Below are positions 1 through 9,473 of a stretch of DNA of 64,000 nucleotides, piece after piece. Numbering within the stretch: the first letter of the stretch is position 1; each line of letters begins with the position of its first letter. Under the pieces are notes generated by a model that saw nothing but the letters and a program-made list of their open reading frames with translations, did no database searches and was not told the DNA's origin. Both the position numbers and the translations under genes were made by a program. This stretch comes from Agromyces bracchium. Its GTDB lineage: Bacteria; Actinomycetota; Actinomycetes; Actinomycetales; Microbacteriaceae. Location of the stretch: NCBI RefSeq assembly GCF_009709675.1, contig NZ_WMLB01000019.1, positions 1 to 64,000 on the forward strand, given 5' to 3'.

Positions 1-1
1 G

Positions 2-244
2 GCCGACATCCTCGGCGTGCCCGTCGTGCGCCCGGTCGTCGCCGAGACGACCGCGCTCGGCGCCGCCTACGCCGCGGGGCTCGCGACCGGATTCTGGTCG
101 GGCCTCGACGACCTGCGCTCCAACTGGCAGGAGGACCGTCGCTGGGAGCCGAAGATGGACGCCGACGAGCGGGACCGGCAGCTCCGCCTCTGGAAGAAGG
201 CCGTCACGAAGACCTTCGACTGGGTCGACGAGGACGTCACCTGA
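2..244 (+). CDS. glpK: Glycerol kinase, C-terminal fragment
   Basis: The reading frame is open from the first base of the window, so only the last 80 residues are present. They match the C-terminal end of FGGY-family glycerol kinases: the [18 protein letters not shown] stretch is the conserved ADP-binding region that closes the second actin-like domain, followed by the usual W-rich tail with LRSNWQ and LRLWKKAV. The enzyme phosphorylates glycerol to sn-glycerol 3-phosphate in the cytoplasm. The gene ends in TGA and faces trpD convergently across a hairpin. The upstream neighbour (often a glycerol facilitator) lies outside the window. The family call is secure; substrate preference cannot be tested on this fragment. 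Confidence 0.9.
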   Translation, partial: ADILGVPVVRPVVAETTALGAAYAAGLATGFWSGLDDLRSNWQEDRRWEPKMDADERDRQLRLWKKAVTKTFDWVDEDVT

Positions 245-259
245 GATTCGACCGATCAC

Positions 260-293
260 CGGACGGGGTCCTGCTTCGGCGGGGCCCCGTCCG
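260..293. terminator. Bidirectional terminator between glpK and trpD
   Basis: A strong GC hairpin has arms CGGACGGGG and CCCCGTCCG, with three further pairs inside. It lies in the 54-bp gap between two convergent genes, so it can serve both. There is no U-tract, as is common in high-GC actinomycetes. Confidence 0.7.
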
Positions 294-298
294 CCGTG

Positions 299-1351
299 TC
301 AGCGCCGGGTCGCGGCGACCCACTCCTCGAGCTTGCGCGCGGCCGCCCCGCTGTCGATCGCGCCCTCGGCCACGGCCATCTTCTCGTGGAACCGCTCGAG
401 GATCGTCCGCTGGAACTGGCTCGGGTCGTTCGCGAGCTCGAAGGCGACGAGGCCGGCCGCGGCGTTCAGCACGACGATGTCGCGGATCGGACCGCGCGCA
501 CCGGCGAAGACCTCGTGCACGATGCTCGCGTTGTGCTGCGCGTCGCCGCCCTGCAGCTGGTCGATGCTCGCCCGCGGGATCCCCAGCTCGCGCGGGTCGA
601 GGTCGTGCTCCTTGACGGTGCCGCGCGAGACCTCCCAGATGTGGCTGTGCCCCGTCGTCGTGAGCTCGTCCAGACCGTCGTCCCCGCGGAACACCAGGGC
701 GGTCGCACCGCGGGTCTGGAACACGCCGACGATGAGCGGCACGCGATCGAGATGGGCGACGCCGACAGCGGATGCCTCGGGGCGGGCCGGATTGCACAGC
801 GGCCCGAGGAAGTTGAACACGGTCGGCACCCCGAGCTGTGCCCGGACCGGGCCCGCGTGCTTGAAGCCGGGGTGGAACGCCGCGGCGAACGCGAACGTGA
901 TCCCCGTCTCGTCGAGCACCTCGGCCACGCGGTGCGCGGGCATCGTGAGGTCGATGCCGAGCGCACCGAGCACGTCGGACGAGCCCGACGCCGAACTCGC
1001 CGCCTTGTTGCCGTGCTTGACGACCGGCACGCCGGCCGCGGCGCAGACGACGGAGGCCATGGTCGAGACGTTGACCGTTCCGAAGCGGTCGCCGCCCGTG
1101 CCCACGATGTCGAGCGCCATCGCGTCGACGGGCAGCTCGACGGCGTGCTCGAGGATCGCATCGCGGAAGCCGACGATCTCGTCGACGGTCTCCCCCTTTA
1201 CGCGAAGGGCGATGAGGAACGCCGCAAGCTGTGCGTCGGTCGCGACGCCCGTCATGACCTGCTCCATGCACCACGCGGCATCCGACACGCTGAGGTCCTC
1301 GCCCGCGAGGAGCGAGTTCAGGACATCCGGCCAGGTCTGCATGGAGGGCAT
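299..1351 (-). CDS. trpD: Anthranilate phosphoribosyltransferase
   Basis: Transfers the phosphoribosyl group of PRPP to anthranilate, the second dedicated step of tryptophan synthesis. The 350-residue product has the family hallmarks: [15 protein letters not shown] binds PRPP, and [17 protein letters not shown] follows it. The frame is open further upstream, but I place the start at the ATG at 1351. From there the length matches the family, and a TAGGAT -10 box sits 7 nt upstream (1359-1364), suggesting a leaderless transcript. The gene is monocistronic here, away from other trp genes, and divergent from ctaE, an arrangement I recall as common in Microbacteriaceae. An ATG three codons downstream (1342) is an alternative start. 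Confidence 0.93.
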   Translation of the reverse strand: MPSMQTWPDVLNSLLAGEDLSVSDAAWCMEQVMTGVATDAQLAAFLIALRVKGETVDEIVGFRDAILEHAVELPVDAMALDIVGTGGDRFGTVNVSTMASVVCAAAGVPVVKHGNKAASSASGSSDVLGALGIDLTMPAHRVAEVLDETGITFAFAAAFHPGFKHAGPVRAQLGVPTVFNFLGPLCNPARPEASAVGVAHLDRVPLIVGVFQTRGATALVFRGDDGLDELTTTGHSHIWEVSRGTVKEHDLDPRELGIPRASIDQLQGGDAQHNASIVHEVFAGARGPIRDIVVLNAAAGLVAFELANDPSQFQRTILERFHEKMAVAEGAIDSGAAARKLEEWVAATRR

Positions 1352-1358
1352 GCACACG

Positions 1359-1364
1359 ATCCTA
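1359..1364 (-). promoter_or_regulatory. -10 box of trpD (leaderless)
   Basis: TAGGAT on the minus strand ends 7 nt before the trpD ATG, the usual spacing for a leaderless actinobacterial transcript. No convincing -35 hexamer is visible. Confidence 0.5.
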
Positions 1365-1481
1365 TCGACGGGATTCGGGGCGTTTTCACGGGAATCCGCC
1401 AGCGGAATCGTCGGCTCGCGGGGGATGATGTCCGACATCCGGACCCGCCCCGTCCGAAAACACGTCCGAGGATCAGCCATA

Positions 1482-2120
1482 ATGGTGAACGTGACGAGCA
1501 CCTCAATGACGTTTCAGACGAGTGCGCCTGCGATCAAGCGGCCGAACACCGTCGCGGTCGGTACCATCGTGTGGCTTGGCAGCGAGGTCATGTTCTTCGC
1601 GGGCCTTTTCGCGATCTACTTCACGCTTCGGTCGACGTCGCCCGAGTTGTGGGACTTCGAGGCCGGCCGGCTGAACGTCCCGTTCGCCCTCGTCAACACG
1701 CTGATCCTCGTCGCGTCCTCCTTCACGTGCCAGTTCGGCGTCTTCGCCGCCGAGCGCATGCAGCCGTACCGCACGAGCTGGAAGCTGCGCGACTGGGGCA
1801 TGGTCGAGTGGTTCTTCGTCACCTACGTCATGGGCGCCATCTTCGTCGCCGGGCAGTCGCTCGAGTACGCGCAGCTCGTGGCCGAGGGCATCGCGCTCGA
1901 CTCGAACGCCTACGGCTCGGCCTTCTACCTCACGACCGGCTTCCACGCGCTGCACGTCACCGGCGGCCTCATCGCCTTCCTCCTCGTGATCGGCCGGGTC
2001 TTCGCCGTCAAGAACTTCGGCCACAAGGAGGCCACCAGCGCGATCGTCGTGTCGTACTACTGGCACTTCGTCGACGTGGTCTGGATCGGCCTCTTCCTCG
2101 TCATCTACGTCCTCAAGTAG
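1482..2120 (+). CDS. ctaE: Cytochrome aa3 oxidase subunit III
   Basis: Subunit III of the heme-copper terminal oxidase, an integral membrane protein of 212 residues with about five hydrophobic helices. Landmarks are the N-terminal [19 protein letters not shown] helix and the C-terminal [19 protein letters not shown] helix typical of the family. It begins the operon ctaE-qcrC-qcrA-qcrB, which in actinobacteria encodes parts of the fused bc1-aa3 supercomplex. The ATG at 1482 is chosen; a GAGGA sequence lies about 10 nt upstream. GTG at 1485 or the ATG at 1506 are alternatives. qcrC follows after 50 bp. Confidence 0.93.
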   Translation: MVNVTSTSMTFQTSAPAIKRPNTVAVGTIVWLGSEVMFFAGLFAIYFTLRSTSPELWDFEAGRLNVPFALVNTLILVASSFTCQFGVFAAERMQPYRTSWKLRDWGMVEWFFVTYVMGAIFVAGQSLEYAQLVAEGIALDSNAYGSAFYLTTGFHALHVTGGLIAFLLVIGRVFAVKNFGHKEATSAIVVSYYWHFVDVVWIGLFLVIYVLK

Positions 2121-2170
2121 CCCGAGCCAGGAGCGCCAACTTCGCAATGCCCGTGAACAGGAAGAGATCA

Positions 2171-2962
2171 ATGAACCGCTCGAAGCGACGCACCGGCCGC
2201 CGGCATCCGCTCGCCACCGCCGCGCTGCTCGCGCTCGGCCTCGTGTTCACCGGAGGCGCGTACGCCGCCTTCAGCACCACGACGGCTCAGGCCGAGCCCT
2301 CCCCCACGTCGCAGGAGACGATCGAGGAGGGTGGCAAGCTCTTCCAGGCCAACTGCGCCACCTGCCACGGCCTCGAGGCGCAGGGCACGAACGACGGGCC
2401 CAGCCTGATCGGCGTCGGCGCCGCCGCCGTCGACTTCCAGGTCGGCACCGGTCGCATGCCCATGCAGATGCAGGGCCCGCAGGCCGAGCAGAAGCCCGTG
2501 CAGTTCACCGACGAGCAGGTCAAGCAGCTCGCGTACTACGTCGCCTCGCTGGGGCCCGGGCCCGACATCCCCGCCGACAGCCTCGTCAACGGCGGCGGCG
2601 ACGCGGCGAACGGCGCCGAGCTCTTCCGCATCAACTGCGCCATGTGCCACAACGTGGCCGGCGCGGGCGGCGCCCTCACCGAGGGCAAGTTCGCTCCCCC
2701 GCTGACGGATGTCTCGGGCGTGCACATCTACGAGGCCATGGTCACGGGCCCGCAGAACATGCCGGTCTTCAACGACCTGAACATCTCGCCGGAAGACAAG
2801 CGCGACATCATCACCTACCTGCAGTACGTGCAGGACAACCGTTCGCCCGGTGGCTTCGAGCTCGGCTCGCTCGGCCCGGTCGCGGAGGGTCTGTTCATCT
2901 GGATCTTCGGTCTCGGCGCCATCGTCGCGATCACCGTGTGGATCACGGCGAAGTCCAACTAG
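2171..2962 (+). CDS. qcrC: Cytochrome bc1 complex diheme cytochrome c subunit
   Basis: Diheme cytochrome c of the actinobacterial menaquinol:cytochrome c reductase. It replaces a soluble cytochrome c by passing electrons directly to the CuA site of the oxidase. Two CxxCH heme sites are visible (CATCH and CAMCH). An N-terminal hydrophobic signal anchor and a C-terminal helix (LFIWIFGLGAIVAITVWI) hold the two heme domains on the outer face. I choose the ATG at 2171 because AGGAAGAG lies 5 nt upstream; an in-frame ATG at 2147 is an alternative. Product 263 residues, in line with actinobacterial QcrC. It lies between ctaE and qcrA. Confidence 0.93.
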   Translation: MNRSKRRTGRRHPLATAALLALGLVFTGGAYAAFSTTTAQAEPSPTSQETIEEGGKLFQANCATCHGLEAQGTNDGPSLIGVGAAAVDFQVGTGRMPMQMQGPQAEQKPVQFTDEQVKQLAYYVASLGPGPDIPADSLVNGGGDAANGAELFRINCAMCHNVAGAGGALTEGKFAPPLTDVSGVHIYEAMVTGPQNMPVFNDLNISPEDKRDIITYLQYVQDNRSPGGFELGSLGPVAEGLFIWIFGLGAIVAITVWITAKSN

Positions 2963-2994
2963 GGCCCGCACCGAAGAAGCGAAGAAGGAGAACC

Positions 2995-4071
2995 ATGGCA
3001 CAGGACGACCACAGCGGCACCGAACTCGCCGCTGCCGACTCGTCGCACGCCGAGACCGTCCCCGCCGTGAAGACGGGCACCGCCCTCATCCAGTCCGACG
3101 CGTTCGAGAACCCCGGCTTCCCGCCGCACCGTCCGCGCGTCACCGATGAGGACCCGAAGAAGGAGAAGCGTGCACAGCGCACGGTGTACACGCTCTTCTA
3201 CCTGTCGATCCTCGGCAGCATCTGGGCGATCGCGGCGTACATGCTCTTCCCGATGGAGGGCAACGACGTCGGCGACGTCCGCCTGAACAACCTGTTCATC
3301 GGCCTCGGTGCGGCGCTCGCCCTGCTCGGCATCGGCTTCGGTGCCGTGCACTGGGCGAAGGCGGTCATGACCGACGTCGAGATCGCCGACGAGCGCCACA
3401 AGGTCGGCGGCAACCAGGTCGCCCGCGAGGGCGCGGTCAAGGTCTTCCAGGACGCCGACCGGGAGTCGGGCTTCTCGCGCCGCGCGGTCATCCGCAACAG
3501 CCTCATCGGCGCGCTCCTCGTCTTCCCGCTTCCCGCGGTCGTCCTGTTCCGCGGGCTCGCGCCGCAGGACGAGAACCCGGTCGAACTGCTCAGCCACACG
3601 ATGTGGAAGGCGGGCACGCGGCTCACGCTCGACCCGTCCGGCGTTCCGATCAAGGCGTCCGACGTCACGATCGGCAGCGCCTTCCACGTGATCCCCGAGG
3701 GGCTCAGCGAACTGCACCACGGCAAGCTCGAAGAGAAGGCCAAGGCCGCGGTCCTGCTCATGCGCCTCAACCCCGACGAGCTCAACGAGCTCCCGGACCG
3801 TGCGTCGTGGTCGTACGACGGCATCGTCGCCTACTCGAAGATCTGCACGCACGTCGGCTGCCCCGTGGCCCTCTACGAGCAGCACACGCACCACCTGCTC
3901 TGCCCCTGCCACCAGTCGCAGTTCGACGTGGCGAACCACTGCGAGGTCATCTTCGGCCCGGCCGCCCGGCCGCTGCCGCAGCTGCCGATCATGGTCGACG
4001 ACGAGGGCTACCTCGTCGCGCAGAGCGATTTCACCGAACCCGTGGGCCCGAGCTTCTGGGAGCGTCATTGA
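2995..4071 (+). CDS. qcrA: Cytochrome bc1 complex Rieske iron-sulfur subunit
   Basis: Rieske 2Fe-2S protein that takes electrons from menaquinol at the Qo site and passes them to QcrC. The 358-residue form is long, as is usual in actinobacteria, with an N-terminal extension and three hydrophobic segments before the cluster domain. The cluster-binding boxes CTHVGC and CPCHQS lie about 20 residues apart near the C-terminus. The start at 2995 follows GAAGAAGGAG with good spacing, 32 bp after the qcrC stop. Its TGA stop overlaps the TTG start of qcrB, so the two are probably translationally coupled. Confidence 0.95.
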   Translation: MAQDDHSGTELAAADSSHAETVPAVKTGTALIQSDAFENPGFPPHRPRVTDEDPKKEKRAQRTVYTLFYLSILGSIWAIAAYMLFPMEGNDVGDVRLNNLFIGLGAALALLGIGFGAVHWAKAVMTDVEIADERHKVGGNQVAREGAVKVFQDADRESGFSRRAVIRNSLIGALLVFPLPAVVLFRGLAPQDENPVELLSHTMWKAGTRLTLDPSGVPIKASDVTIGSAFHVIPEGLSELHHGKLEEKAKAAVLLMRLNPDELNELPDRASWSYDGIVAYSKICTHVGCPVALYEQHTHHLLCPCHQSQFDVANHCEVIFGPAARPLPQLPIMVDDEGYLVAQSDFTEPVGPSFWERH

Positions 4072-5672
4072 GCACCGCAACCACCCGCGAGCCGCAGCGT
4101 CGTACCTTCACGGCGGCCGCCTCGAACTACATCGATGAGCGGACGAGCGTCTCGACGTTCGTCAAGGAACTCGGTCGCAAGGCGTTCCCCGACCACTGGT
4201 CCTTCCTCCTCGGCGAGGTCGCGCTCTTCAGCTTCCTCGTCATCCTGATCACCGGCACGTTCCTCACGTTCTTCTTCCAGGCCTCGATGGCCGAGGTGGA
4301 GTACGACGGCTCGTACGTGCCGCTCAAGGGCGTCGAGATGTCGGTGGCCATGGCCTCGACGCTCGACATCTCCTTCGATCTCCGAGGCGGTCTCTTCGTC
4401 CGTCAGATGCACCACTGGGCCGCGCTCATGTTCGTGGCGGCCATCGGCCTGCACATGCTGCGCATCTTCTTCACGGGTGCGTTCCGCAAGCCGCGCGAGC
4501 TCAACTGGGTCATCGGCTTCGTGATGTTCATCCTGGCGATGGGCGAGGGCTTCACGGGCTACTCGCTCCCCGACGACCTGCTCTCGGGCAACGGCCTGCG
4601 GATCATCGACGGCATGATCAAGGGCATCCCGCTCATCGGCACCTGGACCTCGTTCCTCCTCTTCGGCGGCGAGTTCCCCGGTACGGCGATCGTCGGACGC
4701 CTCTACACGCTCCACATCCTGCTGCTTCCGGTGATCCTCCTGGCTCTCATCGCGCTGCACCTGATGTTCGTGGTCGTGCACAAGCACACCCAGTACGCTG
4801 CTCCCGGCCGCACCCAGCAGAACGCGGTGGGCCCGCCCATCCTCCCGATCTACGCGGCCAAGGCCGGCGGGTTCTTCTTCCTGGTGTTCGGCGTGCTGGC
4901 ACTCATCGCGTCGCTGTTCACGATCAACCCGATCTGGAACTACGGCCCCTACGACCCGTCGCCCGTCTCCGCCGGTACCCAGCCCGACTGGTACATCGGC
5001 TTCGCGGACGGCGCACTGCGCCTCATCCCGCCGGGCTGGGAGTTCGTGCTGTTCGACCGGACGTGGTCGTTCAACATCCTCGTCCCGCTGGTCGGACTCG
5101 GACTGTTCATCGCGACCGTGCTGATCTACCCGTTCGTCGAGGCGTGGGTCACCGGCGACAAGCGCGAGCACCACATCGTCGACCGTCCTCGCAACAACCC
5201 CACCCGCACCGCGATCGGTGCCGCCGGCGTGACCTTCTACGCCGTGCTGTGGGCCGCAGCGGCCTCCGACATCATCGCGACGCACTTCAAGCTGACGATG
5301 GAGGGCGTGATCCACTCCCTCCAGGCGCTGCTCTTCCTCGGCCCGATCGTCGCGTACTTCGTCGCGAAGCGCGTGTGCATCGCGCTGCAGAAGAAGGACC
5401 GCGAGATCGTGCTGCACGGCTACGAGTCGGGCCGCATCGTGAAGCTGCCGGGCGGCGAGTTCATCGAGGTGCACCAGCCCCTCGACGAGTACGACCGCTG
5501 GAAGCTCGTGAGCTACGAGTCGTACGAGCCGCTGATGATCCGCCCGAACGCTCGGGGCAAGATCACGGTCGGCCAGCGCCTCCGCGCCGGCATGTCGCGC
5601 TGGTTCTTCGAGGACCGGATCGCCCCCGTCACCAAGGGCGAGCTCGAGGCCGCGCACCACGATCACCACTGA
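4068..5672 (+). CDS. qcrB: Cytochrome bc1 complex cytochrome b subunit
   Basis: Membrane-embedded diheme cytochrome b that oxidizes menaquinol and recycles electrons across the membrane. The 534-residue product carries the histidine ligands in the helix beginning MHHWAALMFVAAIGLHMLR and a second pair in the helix with LHILLLPVILLALIALHLM. A conserved long C-terminal cytosolic extension, found in actinobacterial QcrB, ends in a His-rich tail. The start is a TTG at 4068 that overlaps the qcrA stop (TTGA); no later Met fits, because the conserved N-terminal part begins at once. It is the last gene of the ctaE-qcrCAB operon. Confidence 0.94.
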   Translation: MSTATTREPQRRTFTAAASNYIDERTSVSTFVKELGRKAFPDHWSFLLGEVALFSFLVILITGTFLTFFFQASMAEVEYDGSYVPLKGVEMSVAMASTLDISFDLRGGLFVRQMHHWAALMFVAAIGLHMLRIFFTGAFRKPRELNWVIGFVMFILAMGEGFTGYSLPDDLLSGNGLRIIDGMIKGIPLIGTWTSFLLFGGEFPGTAIVGRLYTLHILLLPVILLALIALHLMFVVVHKHTQYAAPGRTQQNAVGPPILPIYAAKAGGFFFLVFGVLALIASLFTINPIWNYGPYDPSPVSAGTQPDWYIGFADGALRLIPPGWEFVLFDRTWSFNILVPLVGLGLFIATVLIYPFVEAWVTGDKREHHIVDRPRNNPTRTAIGAAGVTFYAVLWAAAASDIIATHFKLTMEGVIHSLQALLFLGPIVAYFVAKRVCIALQKKDREIVLHGYESGRIVKLPGGEFIEVHQPLDEYDRWKLVSYESYEPLMIRPNARGKITVGQRLRAGMSRWFFEDRIAPVTKGELEAAHHDHH

Positions 5673-5704
5673 TCGTCGCACCAACTGAGTTCGGGCACCG
5701 GGCC

Positions 5705-6553
5705 ATGTCGATCGATTCGACCTGGCTCCGGTGCCCGAACTGCTTCTCCGCAGTCGATCCCGTCGATGAGCGGGTCTACGGTTGCGCGAACGGTCATCGC
5801 TTCGATCGGTCGAAGTTCGGGTACCTGACCCTCCTCCCGCCGAGGGCCCCGCGGACGATCGGCGACGACCGGGACATGCTGGCGGCGCGAGCCGGATTGC
5901 TCGACCGGGGTGTCTTCGCACCGATCTCGGACGCACTCATCTCGCTCGTCGCCGACGATCGAACGACGGCCTCCTCGGGTGCGCTGCGCGTCGCCGACCT
6001 CGGCTGCGGCACGGGGTACTACTCCGCCAGGATCAGCGACTCGATTCCGAGCGCCCGGATCCTGCTCGCAGATCGTTCCCCCGACGCCGTCAGGATGGCA
6101 CTCCGCGCCGTCCCCCGCGCGTCCGGCGTGGTGCTCGACATCTGGCGCCCCCTCCCGATCGCGGATGCCACGGCGGACGCGATCCTCAACGTGTTCGCGC
6201 CTCGCAATCCTGCCGAATTCCGGCGCATCCTCCGGCACGACGGTCGCGTGATCGTGGTCGTCCCCACGGCAGCGCACCTGAGCGAGCTTCGCGCGCGGGG
6301 CGCCCTGCTCGACATCCCCGCCGAGAAGGACTCGGCGGTCGCCGAACAGCTCGGGGCCGCGGGTTTCTCTCGCCGGGGCGGACCACGCGTCGAGTACCGG
6401 ATCGAAGCGGATGCCGAGCTGCGCGCACGACTTGCAGGGATGGGTCCGTCGGCTCACCACGCGGCTGCGCTGGCCGCCACTGACGGCGGTGAGCTCGCGA
6501 CGGTCACGGTGTCCGTCGACGTGCTGTCGTTCGAGGTCGCCGAGTCATCCTGA
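5705..6553 (+). CDS. RlmA-family 23S rRNA guanine-N1 methyltransferase
   Basis: A 282-residue SAM-dependent methyltransferase. An N-terminal zinc finger (CPNC, then CANGH about 13 residues on, followed by FDRSKFGYLTLL) is the signature of the RlmA group. That group methylates G745 or G748 of 23S rRNA; the G748 enzymes (TlrB type) give tylosin resistance. The Rossmann domain shows the SAM motif VADLGCGTGYYSARI. From sequence alone I cannot say which guanine is modified. It starts 32 bp after qcrB on the same strand, and codon use looks slightly less GC-extreme than in qcr. The ATG at 5705 places the zinc finger at the N-terminus, as expected. Confidence 0.82.
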   Translation: MSIDSTWLRCPNCFSAVDPVDERVYGCANGHRFDRSKFGYLTLLPPRAPRTIGDDRDMLAARAGLLDRGVFAPISDALISLVADDRTTASSGALRVADLGCGTGYYSARISDSIPSARILLADRSPDAVRMALRAVPRASGVVLDIWRPLPIADATADAILNVFAPRNPAEFRRILRHDGRVIVVVPTAAHLSELRARGALLDIPAEKDSAVAEQLGAAGFSRRGGPRVEYRIEADAELRARLAGMGPSAHHAAALAATDGGELATVTVSVDVLSFEVAESS

Positions 6554-6605
6554 AGGCGTGCATCAGCCAACGCATCGCCGATGCGCGCGGGTGCATACTG
6601 GGCGC

Positions 6606-7259
6606 ATGGAGCAGTGCTGCAGTCCGGGCCAGTCTCGGTACGACGAGGCCTTCGACGCACGCTTCGCGCGACAGCTCGACCGGCGCTATCGGCGCAAGGG
6701 TCTCACCGGATCCGAGCGTCGCATCGCCGAGCGCATCGAGTCCGAGGGCGTCGAGGGAACGTCCGTGCTCGAAGTGGGGGGCGGCATCGGTGCCATCCAG
6801 CTCGAGTTGCTCCGCCACGGCGCCTCGAGCACGACGAACCTCGAGATGTCCGGCGCGTACGAGTCGGCTGCGCGGGCGCTCCTGGACGAGGCGGGTCTCT
6901 CCTCCCGCGCCCGGCGCCTCGTCGGCGTCGACCTCGCCACCGCGGACCTAGACGTTTCGGTCGCAGATCACGTCGTGCTGCACCGCGTCGTCTGCTGCTA
7001 CCCGGATGCCGTCGCGCTGCTCGCCGCGTCCGCGGCACACGCGCGTCGGACCGTCGTGTTCAGCCATCCGGCGCGAACGTGGCCGAGGCGCGCCCTCGTC
7101 GGTGCGGCGAACCTCATGATGCGACTGCGCGGAAAGGAGTACCGCGGCTACCTGCACCGCCCTGACGCGATGTACGACACGTTGCGGTCAGCAGGCTTCG
7201 CGCTCGACGACGTCATCCGGGCAGGACCGTGGCGCATCGCGGCCGCGCATCGCGCATGA
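6606..7259 (+). CDS. Class I SAM-dependent methyltransferase
   Basis: A 217-residue cytosolic methyltransferase. Motif I is SVLEVGGGIGAIQLELL and is preceded by an N-terminal Cys pair (EQCC). The overall pattern (RRYRRKGLTGSERRI, then a GIGAIQ loop) resembles a group often annotated as magnesium-protoporphyrin O-methyltransferase-like. The organism has no visible reason to make chlorophyll, so the substrate is unknown. A CATACT -10-like box at 6595-6600 ends 5 nt before the ATG at 6606, so it may have its own leaderless promoter. It is convergent with ctaF across a hairpin. Confidence 0.75.
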   Translation: MEQCCSPGQSRYDEAFDARFARQLDRRYRRKGLTGSERRIAERIESEGVEGTSVLEVGGGIGAIQLELLRHGASSTTNLEMSGAYESAARALLDEAGLSSRARRLVGVDLATADLDVSVADHVVLHRVVCCYPDAVALLAASAAHARRTVVFSHPARTWPRRALVGAANLMMRLRGKEYRGYLHRPDAMYDTLRSAGFALDDVIRAGPWRIAAAHRA

Positions 7260-7262
7260 ACG

Positions 7263-7298
7263 ACGACGTCCCCGGTGCCGGAGCACCGAGGACGTCGT
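7263..7298. terminator. Bidirectional terminator between methyltransferase and ctaF
   Basis: Near-perfect hairpin: ACGACGTCC pairs with GGACGTCGT, then one C-A mismatch, then CGGTGC pairs with GCACCG around a 4-nt loop. It sits between convergent genes. Confidence 0.8.
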
Positions 7299-7313
7299 GA
7301 CGCGGTTGCCCGA

Positions 7314-7736
7314 TCAGCGGGCGAAGTTCCCGCGGTAGTACTCGTAGACCCACCCGACGAGGCTGACGAGCGCAGGACCGATCGCCAGGAACGAGATCCA
7401 CACGCCGACCGCGAGCCCGAGGAAGGCGAGCGCCGCCGAACCGGCGAGCAGGATCGGCCACCAGCTCCACGGGCTGAAGAAGCCGAGCTCGGCGTCACCG
7501 TCGTCGATGTTCGCGTCGAGTCGGTCCTCGGGCAGTTCCCCGCCCTGCTCCTTGTGGACGCGGCCGAGGTAGAACGCGATGAATGCGCTGAGCACCGCGC
7601 TGAGCGAGATGGCCACGAGGCCGACCCACTCGACGCCCGGCTCACGCTCGTCGATCGCCGTCCAGAAGATGTAGACCGCGGCCGAGAGGGCGAAGAAGCC
7701 GGTCAGGACCCAGAACAGGATGACATTGGCGCGCAT
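7314..7736 (-). CDS. ctaF: Cytochrome aa3 oxidase subunit IV
   Basis: Small actinobacterial cytochrome c oxidase subunit IV (CtaF), 140 residues, with four hydrophobic helices: two near the N-terminus (FWVLTGFFALSAAVYIFWTA and the next one) and two near the C-terminus ending in YEYYRGNFAR. The acidic loop and the FFSPWSWWPILLAG segment are typical of the family. It is a structural subunit of the aa3 oxidase without redox centres. Its ATG follows immediately on the ctaD stop codon, so it is the third gene of a ctaC-ctaD-ctaF operon. Confidence 0.9.
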   Translation of the reverse strand: MRANVILFWVLTGFFALSAAVYIFWTAIDEREPGVEWVGLVAISLSAVLSAFIAFYLGRVHKEQGGELPEDRLDANIDDGDAELGFFSPWSWWPILLAGSAALAFLGLAVGVWISFLAIGPALVSLVGWVYEYYRGNFAR

Positions 7737-9473
7737 CTACTTGACTTCCTTGGTCTCTGCGTCGATCACGGGGGCGTGGGGCGCGTCCTTGGCCGGACCG
7801 ATGCCGACCGGGATGCCCGCCTCGGGGTGGTTCAGGTCGAACGCCGGACGCTCCGAACGGATGCGCGGGATCGACGTGAAGTTGTGCCGCGGCGGCGGGC
7901 AGCTCGTCGCCCACTCCAGGGACCCGCCGTAGCCCCACGGGTCGTTGACCGTCACCTTGGGTGCGCGGCGCGCGGTGATGTAGACGTTCAGGAAGAACGG
8001 GATCAGCGAGATCGCCAGGATGAACGCACCGATCGTGGAGAGCTGGTTCATCCAGGTGATGTTGTCCTCCGGCAGGTACGAGTAGTACCGGCGCGGCATC
8101 GCGACGACGCCCAGCCAGTGCTGGATGAGGAACGTCGTGTGGAAGCCGATGAACAGCAGCCAGAAGTGCCACTTGCCGAGCGTCTCGTTCAGCATCTTGC
8201 CGGTCCACTTCGGCCACCAGAAGTAGAAGCCGGCGAACATCGCGAAGACGACCGTTCCGAAGACGACGTAGTGGAAGTGGGCGACGACGAAGTACGTGTC
8301 GGACACGTGGAAGTCGAGCGGCGGCGAGGCGAGGATGACGCCGGTCAGGCCACCGAAGACGAACGTGATGAGGAAGCCGAGCGACCAGATCAGCGGTGTC
8401 TCGAACGTGATCGAACCACGCCACATCGTGCCGATCCAGTTGAAGATCTTCACGCCGGTCGGCACCGCGATGAGCATCGTCATGAGCGCGAACCACGGCA
8501 GGAGCACCGAGCCGGTGACGTACATGTGGTGCGCCCACACGGTGACCGACAGCGCCGCGATCGCGATCGTCGCGTAGATCAGGGTCTTGTATCCGAAGAT
8601 CGGCTTGCGGCTGAAGACCGGGAAGATCTCGGACACGATGCCGAAGAACGGCAGGGCGATGATGTACACCTCGGGATGGCCGAAGAACCAGAAGAGGTGC
8701 TGCCACAGGATCACTCCCCCGTTCTCGGGGTCGTAGATGTGGGCGTTGAACACGCGGTCGGCGGCGGCCGCGAGGAGCGCGGCGGCGAGGACCGGGAACG
8801 CCATCAGCACGAGGATCGAGGTCACGAGGGTGTTCCACGTGAAGATCGGCATCCGGAACATCGTCATGCCGGGAGCGCGCATGGTGACGATCGTCGTGAT
8901 GAAGTTCACCGCGCCGAGGATCGTTCCGAAGCCGGAGAGGCCGAGTCCCAGCATCCAGAGGTTGCCACCGACTCCTGGTGAGAACGTGGTCGAGGCGAGT
9001 GGCTGATATGCGAACCAGCCGAACGACGCGGCGCCCTGGGGAGTGAAGAATCCGGCGACGGCCATGAGCGAGCCGAAGTTGAACGCCCAGTAGGCGAACG
9101 CGTTCAGACGCGGGAAGGCGACGTCGGGCGCACCGATCTGGAGCGGCATCAGCACGTTCGCGAAGCCGGCGAACAGCGGAGTCGCGAACATCAGCAGCAT
9201 GATCGTGCCGTGCATCGTGAACAGCTGGTTGTACTGCTCACGGGTCTGGATGACCTCGAGGCCCGGCTCGAACAGCTGCGCGCGGATGATGAGGGCCATC
9301 ACGCCGCCGATGCAGAAGTAGATGAACGAGGTGATCAGGTAGAGGTACCCGATGACCTTGTGGTCGGTGGAGGTGATCCACTTGACGAGGACGTTGCCCT
9401 TGCGCTCGACCTTCGCAGCGCCGAACGGCTGCGACGAGGTCGCGGGGCGAGCCGGTGCGGTGGTGGTGCTCAT
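7737..9473 (-). CDS. ctaD: Cytochrome aa3 oxidase subunit I
   Basis: Catalytic heme-copper subunit of the terminal oxidase, 578 residues with about 12 membrane helices. The heme a ligand lies in [12 protein letters not shown]. The CuB His and the His-Tyr crosslink site are in [10 protein letters not shown]. The adjacent His pair is in WAHHMYVTG, and the heme a3 and heme a ligands are in the helix with [12 protein letters not shown]. Residues before 40 form a soluble extension. Its ATG overlaps the ctaC stop (ATGA), which implies translational coupling. It partners the QcrCAB complex encoded on the other strand nearby. Confidence 0.96.
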   Translation of the reverse strand: MSTTTAPARPATSSQPFGAAKVERKGNVLVKWITSTDHKVIGYLYLITSFIYFCIGGVMALIIRAQLFEPGLEVIQTREQYNQLFTMHGTIMLLMFATPLFAGFANVLMPLQIGAPDVAFPRLNAFAYWAFNFGSLMAVAGFFTPQGAASFGWFAYQPLASTTFSPGVGGNLWMLGLGLSGFGTILGAVNFITTIVTMRAPGMTMFRMPIFTWNTLVTSILVLMAFPVLAAALLAAAADRVFNAHIYDPENGGVILWQHLFWFFGHPEVYIIALPFFGIVSEIFPVFSRKPIFGYKTLIYATIAIAALSVTVWAHHMYVTGSVLLPWFALMTMLIAVPTGVKIFNWIGTMWRGSITFETPLIWSLGFLITFVFGGLTGVILASPPLDFHVSDTYFVVAHFHYVVFGTVVFAMFAGFYFWWPKWTGKMLNETLGKWHFWLLFIGFHTTFLIQHWLGVVAMPRRYYSYLPEDNITWMNQLSTIGAFILAISLIPFFLNVYITARRAPKVTVNDPWGYGGSLEWATSCPPPRHNFTSIPRIRSERPAFDLNHPEAGIPVGIGPAKDAPHAPVIDAETKEVK

